DNA from: UBA7985 sp965661545
Lineage (GTDB): Bacteria; Pseudomonadota; Alphaproteobacteria; UBA7985
Reading direction: 5' to 3'
Assembly (NCBI GenBank): GCA_965661545.1
Contig: CBFIEF010000008.1
Span: 42,047-106,046 of the forward strand
Length of the DNA stretch: 64,000 nucleotides
A program made the position numbers and the translations under genes. The notes beneath the pieces were generated by a model. The model ran no database searches, was not told the origin of the DNA, and saw nothing but the letters and a program-made list of their open reading frames with translations. Position 1 is the stretch's first letter, and the number at the start of each line of letters is the position of its first letter. Shown here in pieces: positions 42,212 to 50,909 of this stretch.

Positions 42212-43384
42212 ATGCCCCTAATCAATTCGCTGGCCGATCACCTCGACGACATTCGCGCATGGCGTCATGACATCCACGCCCACCCCGAGCTGCAATACGA
42301 TGTTCATCGAACAGCCGGATTGGTGGCGGACAAGCTCAGAGAATTCGGGCTTGATGATGTTGTGACCGGCATCGGGCGCACCGGTGTCGTGGGCGTTATT
42401 CGCGGCAAGGGCAACAGCAGTGGGAAGACGGTCGGCTTGCGCGCCGATATGGACGCCCTGCCCATTCAGGAAATCCGCGATCTGCCACACAAATCGCAGA
42501 CCGCCGGCAAGATGCACGCGTGCGGCCATGATGGTCACACGGCCATGTTGCTCGGCGCCGCCCGCCACTTGGCCGAGAACCGCGATTTTGACGGAACGGT
42601 GGTTGTGATCTTCCAACCTGCCGAAGAAGGCGGCGCAGGCGGCAAGGCGATGGTCGATGATGGTATGATGGAGCGCTTTGGTATCCAAGAAGTCTACGGC
42701 ATGCACAACGTTCCGGGAATGCCCGTGGGTACCTTTGCCAGCAAAGTTGGCCCCCTGATGGCCGCAGCGGATCACATCGAAATCACTGTCGAAGGCAAGG
42801 GCGCGCATGCCGCCATGCCGCACAATGGCGTTGATACTGTGGTTGTTGCCTCAGCGGTTGTACAGGCGCTGCAATCCATCGTGTCGCGCAACGTCGATCC
42901 TTTGGATCAGGCGGTGATTTCGATCACGCAGATCCACGCAGGCGACGCGTTCAACGTGATTCCACAGACCGCTGAGCTGGCCGGAACAGTCCGGACGTTC
43001 CTGCCTGAAACCCGCGATATGGCAGAGCGGCGGATCGCGGAAGTCTGTGCCGGGGTCGCGGCGGCTTACGGCGCAACGATTACGCCTAACTACACCCGCA
43101 ACTATCCAGCTACCGTCAACCATGCCGACCAAACAGGCTTCGCGCTGGACGTGGCAGCCGACATCGTTGGCGAAAGTGCGGTTCAGCGGGATATGGATGG
43201 CATGATGGGCGGGGAAGATTTCTCGTTCATGCTGCTAGAGCGACCCGGCAACTTCATTTTCGTCGGAAACGGCGATACCGCTGGCCTGCATCACCCCGAG
43301 TACGACTTCAACGACGAGGCCATTCCCTATGGCTGCTCATACTGGATTTCGCTGGTTGAGCGGGCGATGCCGCTGACGGCTTAA
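42212..43384 (+). CDS. M20 family amidohydrolase (hippurate hydrolase-like)
   Basis: About 390 residues of the M20D metal-dependent amidohydrolase family. Metal-site motifs: HDIHAHPELQ, MHACGHDGHTAMLLGAA, PAEEGGAGGKAM, and the C-terminal GGEDFSFMLL. It likely hydrolyses N-acyl amino acids or aryl-acyl-glycines such as hippurate. The dimerisation domain lies near residues 185-295. The ATG at 42212 is chosen from two in-frame candidates. Its end overlaps that of the convergent glycosyltransferase gene by 4 bp. Confidence 0.9.
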   Translation: MPLINSLADHLDDIRAWRHDIHAHPELQYDVHRTAGLVADKLREFGLDDVVTGIGRTGVVGVIRGKGNSSGKTVGLRADMDALPIQEIRDLPHKSQTAGKMHACGHDGHTAMLLGAARHLAENRDFDGTVVVIFQPAEEGGAGGKAMVDDGMMERFGIQEVYGMHNVPGMPVGTFASKVGPLMAAADHIEITVEGKGAHAAMPHNGVDTVVVASAVVQALQSIVSRNVDPLDQAVISITQIHAGDAFNVIPQTAELAGTVRTFLPETRDMAERRIAEVCAGVAAAYGATITPNYTRNYPATVNHADQTGFALDVAADIVGESAVQRDMDGMMGGEDFSFMLLERPGNFIFVGNGDTAGLHHPEYDFNDEAIPYGCSYWISLVERAMPLTA

Positions 43385-44370
43385 TCGGCCTGTGACGTGT
43401 CGCCGCCCAGTTCATCGGCAACGATAAACAGCGGGCGGCGCTTTTGCTCCATAAACAGCCGTCCGAGGTATTCGCCGACAAGGCCGATACACAGAAGCTG
43501 CACCGACTGGAAAAACAGGAAAATCATCGCCAAACTGGCCCAGCCGCGCACGGCGGACCCGGTCAGCACACTGCTCAACACGTAAACCAGCAACACCAGT
43601 GCCACCCCAATCGACAGCCCCGCCAGCGCTAAACACAGTCGCAGCGGCGCCATGGAAAAGCCGGTGATCGCGTCTGCTGCAAAGCTGAACATGCGGCGCA
43701 GCGGATACCCCGTCTGCCCCGCAGTACGAGGGTCGCGGCGATAGTCATAAGCCACCTGTGTTCCACCCAACCACGCTATCATTCCACGCAGATAGCGCTG
43801 CTGCTCCGGCATGGCATTGAGGTGCGCGACGATGCGGCTCGACAACAGGCGAAAATCCCCTGTATCGGTTGGAATATCGGTCGAGGATAGCCAGCGCAGC
43901 ACGCGATAGAACAGGCGCGCCGAGACCCGCTTGAACCACCCCTCGCCCGCGCGTTCCAACCGGCGGCCATAGACGACATCGGCCTGCTGCGCTTCCATGA
44001 GGTCGAGCATGGGGCCGAGGGCTTCGGGGGGATCTTGCAAGTCGGCATCGATCAGCAACACGCGCTCACCCCGCGCACGGGATAAACCGGCACTCAGAGC
44101 GCGCTGGTGGCCAAAGTTCCGCGACAGGCGCACAGCGCGCAGGTGCGAATTGTTGGCGCGTGCCTCGACCATGCGAGTCCATGTCTGATCGGTCGAACCG
44201 TCATCAACCAGCACGATTTCATAGGACAGGCCCGTTGCCTCTGCGGCGGTGGTCATGCGGGCTAGAAAGGCGGCCAGTCCGTCTGCTTCGTTCAAGCAGG
44301 GCGCGACGATCGACAAAGCCGGTGCTTGCGACATCGGGGTCGCGATGGTCTCAGGGTGCTGTGCTGTCAT
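43381..44370 (-). CDS. GT2-family glycosyltransferase (dolichyl-phosphate-type, GtrB/ArnC-like)
   Basis: About 329 residues. A GT-A catalytic domain (SIVAPCLNEADGLAAFLARM, VLVDDGSTDQTW, VLLIDADLQDPPEALG) is followed by two C-terminal membrane helices (LCLALAGLSIGVALVLLVYV and MIFLFFQSVQLLCIGLVGEYLG). This is the layout of polyprenyl-phosphate glucosyl/mannosyl/4-amino-arabinose transferases, which load a lipid carrier at the inner face of the inner membrane. The ATG at 44370 has GGGACGAGG directly before it and overlaps the end of galE by 20 bp. galE before it supplies UDP-sugars. Confidence 0.88.
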   Translation of the reverse strand: MTAQHPETIATPMSQAPALSIVAPCLNEADGLAAFLARMTTAAEATGLSYEIVLVDDGSTDQTWTRMVEARANNSHLRAVRLSRNFGHQRALSAGLSRARGERVLLIDADLQDPPEALGPMLDLMEAQQADVVYGRRLERAGEGWFKRVSARLFYRVLRWLSSTDIPTDTGDFRLLSSRIVAHLNAMPEQQRYLRGMIAWLGGTQVAYDYRRDPRTAGQTGYPLRRMFSFAADAITGFSMAPLRLCLALAGLSIGVALVLLVYVLSSVLTGSAVRGWASLAMIFLFFQSVQLLCIGLVGEYLGRLFMEQKRRPLFIVADELGGDTSQAD

Positions 44371-45406
44371 CCTCGTCCCATAGCCCCCACTGTCGCGCAG
44401 CACCAGCCCAGCGCCAAGCATCGCGCACCATTTCCGGCAAATCGCGCTCTGCTTTCCAGCCGATTGCACGTTCTGCGGCGGTTGGATCGGCGAGCAAGGT
44501 GCTGACATCACCAGCCCGGCGCGCACCCATTTTTTGCGGCAAGTCCTGCCCCAGCTCAGCCTCAAACGCTGTCACCACGTCTCGAACGGAATAGGGCGTT
44601 CCGGTGCCAAGGTTGAGGACTGTGAAGCGCGCGTCAAAGGCTCCTGCAAGTAAAGATTTCATCGCCATGACGTGGGCCTTGGCCAGATCGACAACGTGGA
44701 TGTAATCCCGCACGCCGGTGCCGTCTGGCGTGTCATAGTCCTCGCCAAGGATCGTCAGATGGTCCCGCTTACCGACAGCAACCTGGACGATGATGGGAAA
44801 GAGGTTGTTGGGGCGGTCTTTGGGGTCTTCGCCGATGAGCGCGCTATCGTGGGCACCGGCGGGGTTGAAGTAGCGCAGTGACAAGCCGTGGGTTTTGGAG
44901 GTCGAGGCGTTGGCAAGATCAGCCAGCACCTGCTCAATCATCGCTTTTGTCGCGCCATAGGGGTTCGTCGGCTGAACCCGCATGCCTTCGTGCAGCGGAA
45001 ACACCTTTACATCACCATAGACTGTCGCGGAGGAGGAAAAAACGATTCCACCGCCCCCGGCGCGCTCAAACACATCAAACAGCGCGACAGAACCGGCGAC
45101 GTTGTTGTCGTAATACTTCAGCGGCTCTTCGACTGACTCACCAACAGCTTTGAATGCTGCCAAGTGGATGAGGCCATCGCAGGGCGCTTGTTGCAGCACG
45201 GTTTCCATGGCAGCCCGATTGCGGATATCGACATCGAAATGCGTCAGCTTGCGCTGCGTCAGGCGCTCCAGCCGCTCCAAGACCGAGCCGCGGGCGTTCG
45301 AGAGGTTATCGACAATCACAGGCTCATAGCCTGCCGCGCACAGCTCCACCACCACGTGACTGCCGATGTAGCCCAAGCCTCCGGTGACGAGAATTTTCTG
45401 TGACAT
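44351..45406 (-). CDS. galE: UDP-glucose 4-epimerase
   Basis: Protein of 351 residues, extended SDR fold. It interconverts UDP-glucose and UDP-galactose with NAD+. The cofactor loop is TGGLGYIGSHVVVEL, the Ser/Thr in SSSATVYG and the catalytic Tyr/Lys pair in NPYGATKAMIEQ; the family motif RDYIHVVDLAKAH is present. The ATG at 45406 is preferred because it begins right at the Rossmann fold. It overlaps the downstream glycosyltransferase gene by 20 bp. Confidence 0.96.
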   Translation of the reverse strand: MSQKILVTGGLGYIGSHVVVELCAAGYEPVIVDNLSNARGSVLERLERLTQRKLTHFDVDIRNRAAMETVLQQAPCDGLIHLAAFKAVGESVEEPLKYYDNNVAGSVALFDVFERAGGGGIVFSSSATVYGDVKVFPLHEGMRVQPTNPYGATKAMIEQVLADLANASTSKTHGLSLRYFNPAGAHDSALIGEDPKDRPNNLFPIIVQVAVGKRDHLTILGEDYDTPDGTGVRDYIHVVDLAKAHVMAMKSLLAGAFDARFTVLNLGTGTPYSVRDVVTAFEAELGQDLPQKMGARRAGDVSTLLADPTAAERAIGWKAERDLPEMVRDAWRWAGAARQWGLWDEDDSTAP

Positions 45407-45531
45407 GGAAAAGCAGCCCTTCGCTGTGCTTGGATTAATCGACGTTTGTTGGGTTGTAGCAAACCAGCACGGCAAATCTTCACGAAATCCACGCCCTGAT
45501 CTCGCTTATCGCCTTTTTCGCAGGTAGAGCC

Positions 45532-46092
45532 TCACGAAAATACGGCCTCTATGGCGAAGGCCTTGCGGGCGCGGGCTTCGAGGCCGGGGGAGCAATTGAC
45601 CAGAACAGCGCCGCGAGCGGCTTGCCAAACCGGCCAGTCTTGCTGAGAATTGCCAGCATAGACGAAGCCGTCCGGGAACATGTGTGTTAGGCGCCGGGCT
45701 TTGGCTTCACCGGTCAGATTGGTCGTGCCATCGCTGGCAATGACACCATCAAAGTAGTCAAACTCTGCCCCGACCCGGCGGACGAATTCAACGTCAGACC
45801 CACTGGCCAGAACCACTGTGCGATCCATTGCACCTTGCTGATCCAGCCAACTTTCGAAATCTGCGTTCCATTTGAGGTCATAGGCGTCGAAATGGCGGAG
45901 AACTTGGACCGCCAAGGCTTGCTTGGCAGCAGCACGAGGCAGCCGAAGCGCGCGCCCAGCCTTCCACGGGTTCAGCCACAGCGCCACGCGCAACGACCAC
46001 CACGACAAATCACCACGGTGCAAAGTACCGTCGAGATCAACCGCCAAAGGCAGCTTATCGAGCCCTTCGCTCGTTCGGGACACATCGGCCAT
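45532..46092 (-). CDS. Stand-alone HAD phosphatase (like the N-terminal domain of UbiA-linked HADs)
   Basis: Protein of 186 residues. HAD motifs: I VDLDGTLHRGDLSWWSL, II VLASGSD, III about TGEAKARRL, IV YAGNSQQDWPVW. This sequence style matches the N-terminal phosphatase domain of HAD-UbiA fusions that make decaprenyl-phospho-sugars in Mycobacteria and alphaproteobacteria. Here the UbiA part (about 300 residues) is absent, and no frame continues downstream (45407-45531 is non-coding). It may dephosphorylate a sugar-phosphate lipid precursor. It is divergent from coxS with about 90 bp between. Confidence 0.75.
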   Translation of the reverse strand: MADVSRTSEGLDKLPLAVDLDGTLHRGDLSWWSLRVALWLNPWKAGRALRLPRAAAKQALAVQVLRHFDAYDLKWNADFESWLDQQGAMDRTVVLASGSDVEFVRRVGAEFDYFDGVIASDGTTNLTGEAKARRLTHMFPDGFVYAGNSQQDWPVWQAARGAVLVNCSPGLEARARKAFAIEAVFS

Positions 46093-46184
46093 GCCAGTTT
46101 CCGGCTCTGTTGCGACACGAGGCAGGGTGACAGCCCCTGCTCACACTGATTAATATAAGCATGAAGACAAGAGAGCCAAACCAC

Positions 46185-46685
46185 ATGACTCAGATTTCAA
46201 TGACCGTTAACGGGAAAGCCGTTTCTGCCGACGTTGAGGACCGCACCTTGCTGGTCAGTTTCATCCGGGACCATTTGGGCCTAACGGGAACACACGTTGG
46301 CTGCGAAACCTCCCAGTGCGGTGCGTGTACAGTGCACTTAGACGGTCAAGCGATGAAGTCCTGTTCCATGCTGGCCGTGATGGCCGAGGGCGCAGCGATC
46401 ACGACCATCGAAGGTTTGGCCCCCAGCGCACACAAGCTCCATCCCGTCCAAGAAGCGTTTCGGGAGCATCACGGTTTACAGTGCGGCTTCTGTACACCGG
46501 GCATGATTATGTCAGCCACTGATATGATCCGCCGGTACGAAGGCAAGCTGGACGAGAAAACCATCCGCGAGCAGCTCGAAGGCAATCTTTGCCGCTGCAC
46601 GGGCTACCACAACATCGTCAAGGCCATCGAAGCGGCGGCTGAAACCATGGCTGAATCGGGTGACACCGGCGCGGCTTCGGCCTGA
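46185..46685 (+). CDS. coxS: CO dehydrogenase/xanthine dehydrogenase-family 2Fe-2S subunit
   Basis: About 166 residues. Two 2Fe-2S clusters are coded: the plant-type one in CETSQCGACTVHLDGQ (with Cys further on) and the second in LQCGFCTPGM plus LCRCTGY. It passes electrons between the molybdopterin site and FAD. The ATG at 46185 has AAGAGAG upstream; ATG 46161 would add eight residues. It is followed after 22 bp by the FAD-binding subunit. The large molybdenum subunit (coxL) that normally lies between or next to these genes is not in the window. Confidence 0.88.
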   Translation: MTQISMTVNGKAVSADVEDRTLLVSFIRDHLGLTGTHVGCETSQCGACTVHLDGQAMKSCSMLAVMAEGAAITTIEGLAPSAHKLHPVQEAFREHHGLQCGFCTPGMIMSATDMIRRYEGKLDEKTIREQLEGNLCRCTGYHNIVKAIEAAAETMAESGDTGAASA

Positions 46686-46707
46686 TCCAGACGGGAAGAT
46701 ATAAGAT

Positions 46708-47505
46708 ATGTACGACGTTTCCTATGCGCGTGTGAACGCGGTTCCTGCGGCGGTTGATGCGTTTTCCAAAGGCGATGACCCAAAATATGTTGCAGGCGGT
46801 CAAACCCTCATCCCCACCATGAAAGCCCGCTTGGCGGCACCGTCTGACTTGGTAGATGTTTCCAAGATTGAAGACCTGATTGGGATTTGTGAAGATGGCG
46901 ACGTGGTGATCGTTGGCGCGTCCACGACTCATGCTGCGGTAAACGCCGACGCCCTGATGAACCAACGCATCCCGAGCATCAGCGAATTGGCTGGGCAGAT
47001 TGGTGACCCCATGGTCCGCCATCGCGGAACAATGGGCGGCTCGGTTGCCAACAATGACCCGTCCGCAGACTACCCCGCTGCGGTCCTCGCCCTCGGTGCG
47101 ACAGTGCGCACGGACCGCCGGGATATGCGCGCCGACGACTTCTTTGTTGATATGTTTGAAACCGCGCTGGAAGAAGACGAGCTGGTCACCGCCATTGCTT
47201 TTCCTGTTCCGAAGCGCGCCGCCTATGCCAAGTTTCCCAACCCCGCATCGCGCTATGCCATGGTCGGTGTGATGGTCGCTGAATTGGCCGATGGCTCCAT
47301 TCGGGTTGCCGTGACCGGTGCAGGATCCAGCGGCGTTTTCCGTTGGACAGCGGCGGAAAAGGCGCTGGCCGGATCCATGGACGCGAAGGCACTGGAAGGG
47401 TTGAGCGTTGATGCTGATGACATGCTCGAAGACCTTCACGGCTCAGGCGAATATCGCGCCCACTTGGTCTCCGTCATGACGCGCCGGGCGGTTTTGGCGC
47501 TCTAG
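46708..47505 (+). CDS. coxM: CO dehydrogenase/xanthine dehydrogenase-family FAD-binding subunit
   Basis: Protein of 265 residues. FAD motifs AGGQTLIPTMKARL and the pyrophosphate-site MVRHRGTMGGSVANNDPSAD are present, with the C-terminal CO_deh_flav domain. It accepts electrons from the Fe-S subunit. GGGAAG precedes the ATG. Its end lies 193 bp before leuC, with which it has no functional link. Without the large subunit nearby this unit cannot act alone unless coxL is elsewhere in the genome. Confidence 0.87.
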   Translation: MYDVSYARVNAVPAAVDAFSKGDDPKYVAGGQTLIPTMKARLAAPSDLVDVSKIEDLIGICEDGDVVIVGASTTHAAVNADALMNQRIPSISELAGQIGDPMVRHRGTMGGSVANNDPSADYPAAVLALGATVRTDRRDMRADDFFVDMFETALEEDELVTAIAFPVPKRAAYAKFPNPASRYAMVGVMVAELADGSIRVAVTGAGSSGVFRWTAAEKALAGSMDAKALEGLSVDADDMLEDLHGSGEYRAHLVSVMTRRAVLAL

Positions 47506-47698
47506 CGCCTGCCGCCACTGGGTCAAGCTCCCACCTTCGCTCTCAAACTTCACTTCCGACCTAGGCTGTGAAACGCTGGTAGGAGACAGCCCGCCCTTTC
47601 GCACTCAAGGCTTGCATGTCGAGGCGATGACAAAGGCCCGTTTGCGTTGTATTGGGCTATTGAAAAGCAGAACAACCTTTAGCGTAGGATCAAACCGC

Positions 47699-49111
47699 AT
47701 GAGCACTTCGGCTGGCCCCAAAACCCTCTATGACAAAATCTGGGACAAGCACGTTGTTCGTCAAAACGACGACGGCACGCACCTGATCTACATTGACCGT
47801 CACCTCGTGCACGAAGTGACCTCCCCGCAGGCTTTTGAAGGGCTGGAGCTGGCAGGCCGCAAAGTGCGCCGTCCTGACCTGACCCTCGCGGTTCCAGATC
47901 ACAACGTCCCCACCTCTGACCGTGCTGGCGGCATTGCCAACAATGAAAGCCGGATTCAGGTTGAAACCCTGATGGAAAACTGTGCCAAGAACGATGTTCC
48001 GGTGTACGGCATGAACGACCCGCGACAGGGCATCGTTCACATCATCGGCCCAGAGCAAGGCTTCACCCTGCCCGGTACGACTGTTGTTTGCGGTGACTCC
48101 CATACCTCCACCCACGGCGCGTTTGGCGCTTTGGCATTTGGGATCGGCACCAGCCAAGTTGAGCACGTTTTGGCGACGCAGACCCTCGCGCTGGCGAAAT
48201 CCAAGAACATGCTGATCCAAGTCAACGGCGACTTGGGCTTCGGTGTCACCGCCAAAGATCTGATCCTTGCGATTATCGGCAAAATCGGCACTGCAGGCGG
48301 CACCGGCTATGTCATGGAATATGCAGGCGAAGCTGTACGGGCCCTGTCCGTCGAAGGCCGCATGACCATGTGCAACATGTCCATCGAAGGCGGCGCACGC
48401 GCAGGATTGATTGCGCCCGATGAAAAAACATTCGAGTTCTTCAAAGGCCGTCCTTTGGCGCCCCAAGGTGCGGCTTGGGATGCAGCCGTCGAGTACTGGT
48501 CCACACTGCACACCGACGCTGGCGCGCACTACGACAAGACCGTTACCCTCAACACCGCTGAAATTCCGCCCATGGTGACGTGGGGCACCTCTCCGGAGGA
48601 CGTTGCACCGATTACCGGCAACGTGCCACACCCGGACGACTTCGATGACGAAAACAAGCGAGACGCAGCGGCCCGTAGCCTCGAATACATGGGCCTGACC
48701 GCTGGTGAGCCGATGAGTAACGTGAAGGTCGATACCGTCTTTGTCGGATCTTGCACCAATGGCCGGATCGAAGATCTGCGCGCTGCAGCGGTGATCGCCA
48801 AAGGCAAAAAAGTCAAAAATGGCGTTCGGGCCATGGTTGTTCCGGGCTCGGGTTTGGTTAAGGCGCAGGCGGAGGAAGAAGGCCTAGCAGCAATCTTCAA
48901 GGAAGCTGGTTTCGACTGGCGCGAGCCGGGTTGTTCCATGTGTTTGGCGATGAACGACGACAAACTCACCGTCGGTGAGCGCGCTGCGTCCACGTCCAAC
49001 CGCAACTTCGAAGGCCGTCAGGGCCGGGGTGGCCGAACACACTTGGTTTCCCCCGCAATGGCAGCAGCAGCAGCGATCACCGGTCACCTGACCGACGTTC
49101 GCGACTTCTAA
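47699..49111 (+). CDS. leuC: 3-isopropylmalate dehydratase large subunit
   Basis: Protein of 470 residues of the aconitase superfamily, catalysing isomerisation of 2- to 3-isopropylmalate in leucine synthesis with LeuD. The 4Fe-4S ligands are Cys in FVGSCTNGRIEDLR and GCSMCLAMN. Motifs TVVCGDSHTSTHGAFG and LATQTLALAK are present. The ATG at 47699 has AGGA 10 nt upstream; upstream in-frame codons are not conserved. 35 bp separate it from leuD. Confidence 0.97.
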   Translation: MSTSAGPKTLYDKIWDKHVVRQNDDGTHLIYIDRHLVHEVTSPQAFEGLELAGRKVRRPDLTLAVPDHNVPTSDRAGGIANNESRIQVETLMENCAKNDVPVYGMNDPRQGIVHIIGPEQGFTLPGTTVVCGDSHTSTHGAFGALAFGIGTSQVEHVLATQTLALAKSKNMLIQVNGDLGFGVTAKDLILAIIGKIGTAGGTGYVMEYAGEAVRALSVEGRMTMCNMSIEGGARAGLIAPDEKTFEFFKGRPLAPQGAAWDAAVEYWSTLHTDAGAHYDKTVTLNTAEIPPMVTWGTSPEDVAPITGNVPHPDDFDDENKRDAAARSLEYMGLTAGEPMSNVKVDTVFVGSCTNGRIEDLRAAAVIAKGKKVKNGVRAMVVPGSGLVKAQAEEEGLAAIFKEAGFDWREPGCSMCLAMNDDKLTVGERAASTSNRNFEGRQGRGGRTHLVSPAMAAAAAITGHLTDVRDF

Positions 49112-49146
49112 GCCAACCCACCGCACAAGAAAAAGGATCAAGCATC

Positions 49147-49758
49147 ATGGAAAAGCTTCGTTCGCACAGCGGTGTGGCCGCGCCGCTCAATCTGGTCAAC
49201 GTCGATACCGACATGATCATCCCCAAGCAATTCCTCAAAACCATTAAGCGCACCGGCTTATCAGAAGGCCTATTCGACGAGATGCGCCGGACGCCGGATG
49301 GGACCGTGGTTGAAGGCTTTACGCTGAACCAGCCGCAGTACCAAAACAGCTCGGTATTGGTCGCAGGCGACAACTTTGGCTGTGGCTCGTCTCGTGAGCA
49401 CGCGCCTTGGGCGCTGGTTGATTGGGGCTTTCGCGTGATCATCGCGCCAAGCTTCGCTGATATCTTCTACAACAACTGCTTCAACAATTCGATTTTGCCC
49501 ATCACTCTGCCGCAGGAGCAGGTTGATAAGCTCATGCAAGACGCCAACCAAGCCTCTACCATCAGCGTCAATGTTGAAGCCCTGACCATTGAACGTCCCA
49601 ATGGTGAAATCATTCGTTTCACGTTGGATAAAGGTTTGCAGCACCGCCTGCTCGAGGGCTTGGACCCTGTGGGTATGACACTGGAACACGCTGAAGACAT
49701 CACCGCGTTTGAGGCCGCAGACCGCGCGGACCGACCGTGGGCCCATAAGGCCTTTTAG
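49147..49758 (+). CDS. leuD: 3-isopropylmalate dehydratase small subunit
   Basis: Protein of 203 residues, typical length. Motifs DTDMIIPKQFLKTIKRTG, GDNFGCGSSREHAPWALVDWGF and IIAPSFADIFYNNCFNNSILP are intact. It forms the heterodimer with LeuC. The stop is followed by the dispersed repeat copy B; leuB is not in the window. Confidence 0.97.
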   Translation: MEKLRSHSGVAAPLNLVNVDTDMIIPKQFLKTIKRTGLSEGLFDEMRRTPDGTVVEGFTLNQPQYQNSSVLVAGDNFGCGSSREHAPWALVDWGFRVIIAPSFADIFYNNCFNNSILPITLPQEQVDKLMQDANQASTISVNVEALTIERPNGEIIRFTLDKGLQHRLLEGLDPVGMTLEHAEDITAFEAADRADRPWAHKAF

Positions 49759-49771
49759 GGATCGAAGTTGG

Positions 49772-49953
49772 GACAAGGTTGCTCGGCGACCCTGTCGCCG
49801 GTCGGCTCTCGCCTCCGACTATACGAAGGTGATCAGGGGCTTTGCCCCTCGATCGGTCAAGGCCAAGCCGACTGCGTGGGTGCTGCGCAGCCTTGACCGA
49901 TCACACCCTAGACTTCGCCAGTCTGGCAGAGGTTCAGGCGAGCTGAACCTCTG
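49772..49953 (-). repeat. Dispersed multi-hairpin intergenic repeat, copy B
   Basis: About 180 bp, inverted relative to copy A. Stems: core CTCGGCGACCCTGTCGCCGG (49782-49801), GGGGC TTT GCCCC near 49836-49849, 13-bp GATCGGTCAAGGC/GCCTTGACCGATC (49851-49863 with 49890-49902), and perfect AGAGGTTCAG/CTGAACCTCT (49928-49937 with 49943-49952). Its long stem differs from that of copy A in several base pairs on both arms, so pairing is kept. It follows the leuD stop, again directly 3' of a gene. Confidence 0.8.
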
Positions 49954-49989
49954 ATTCTAGGTAAAAGGCCTATGATTTCCGGGCGGGCG

Positions 49990-50538
49990 CTATCCGTCCT
50001 TGGAGACCGTCTTGCTGGGGCGCACCAGTCCCCAGAACAGCCGCGCCACCATGCGCGCGACATAGTAAGCAAGCACCGCAGCGCTCAGCGCCATCACTGC
50101 GCTTTCCAGATTGAAGGCAATGCCCATCTCGAAATTCCGCAAAGTGCCTTGAACGAATTCTGGGCGCAGGTTCAGCGGTAACTTGAGAAGCCGCTCAAAC
50201 GCCTTTTGGCCAGTCATATCCACGATGGTCGCTTGCAACCAAGCGGCACGCTCAACCAACGCTTCCCATGCCGTCACGGAGCTTTGCAGAGCAACGGCGG
50301 CCATTCCCTCACTGTGTGTAACAGCGCTCTTCAGCGCCTCAGCGCTCGCCACACCCATGGTTTCCATGGCTCGGTTGAGCTCTTGCTGGGCGATCTGGGC
50401 GGTTCGATTGGCTTCATCGACGCGCCCTTGCAAGTAATTGAGATAGGCGCTTTGAAAGGTGGGCACTTGGGACGCTGCCGCCCCGCCAACGGCACCCGTC
50501 AAGAGCGCAAGAGGCCGGGTCAATATCCATCCAATCAT
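49990..50538 (-). CDS. DUF2937 family protein
   Basis: Protein of 182 residues of the DUF2937 family, recognised by LALLTGAVGGAAASQVPTFQSAYLNYLQGRV at the N-terminus (quoted in parts: LTGAVGGAAASQVP) followed by a long helix and a C-terminal hydrophobic stretch (145-165). The family is membrane-associated and uncharacterised. No operon partner: it is divergent from the vWA gene. Confidence 0.78.
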   Translation of the reverse strand: MIGWILTRPLALLTGAVGGAAASQVPTFQSAYLNYLQGRVDEANRTAQIAQQELNRAMETMGVASAEALKSAVTHSEGMAAVALQSSVTAWEALVERAAWLQATIVDMTGQKAFERLLKLPLNLRPEFVQGTLRNFEMGIAFNLESAVMALSAAVLAYYVARMVARLFWGLVRPSKTVSKDG

Positions 50539-50909
50539 GGTTCGCGATATCCTTATTCATTTCAACGAGCCAATTAGGCCCCGTCTGATGGGCACCAGCG
50601 TACATCGGTCACCGTTGCAAGGACAACTGTAAGGCAGACTGAAACACGAAAGAATCTGTTTGTGATCGCGCCATCTTAAGAGAATGCTGGGGTCGAAAAG
50701 TGGAGCGGGGGTGCTCAACGCTGCATCAAGATACGACCTAGAAACGGTGGCACGCTGCCTATCCACAATTTTATGCAAAATCTCCACAGCGGCTCAACTG
50801 AAGCATGCTCTACCGCCGACACCTTAGCGCAATTGAACGCATAATATGGGTGGCGGGTCGAGTGTGGGCTGTCATTGCTGAAAAAACTGGTTCTTGGGGT
50901 GGTAGAAAA
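50539..50909. other. Intergenic region upstream of the vWA gene
   Basis: About 370 bp. An upstream in-frame ATG at 50805 would extend the vWA protein by 35 residues, but they contain no signal peptide and a poor ribosome site. Nothing else is recognised. Confidence 0.35.
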
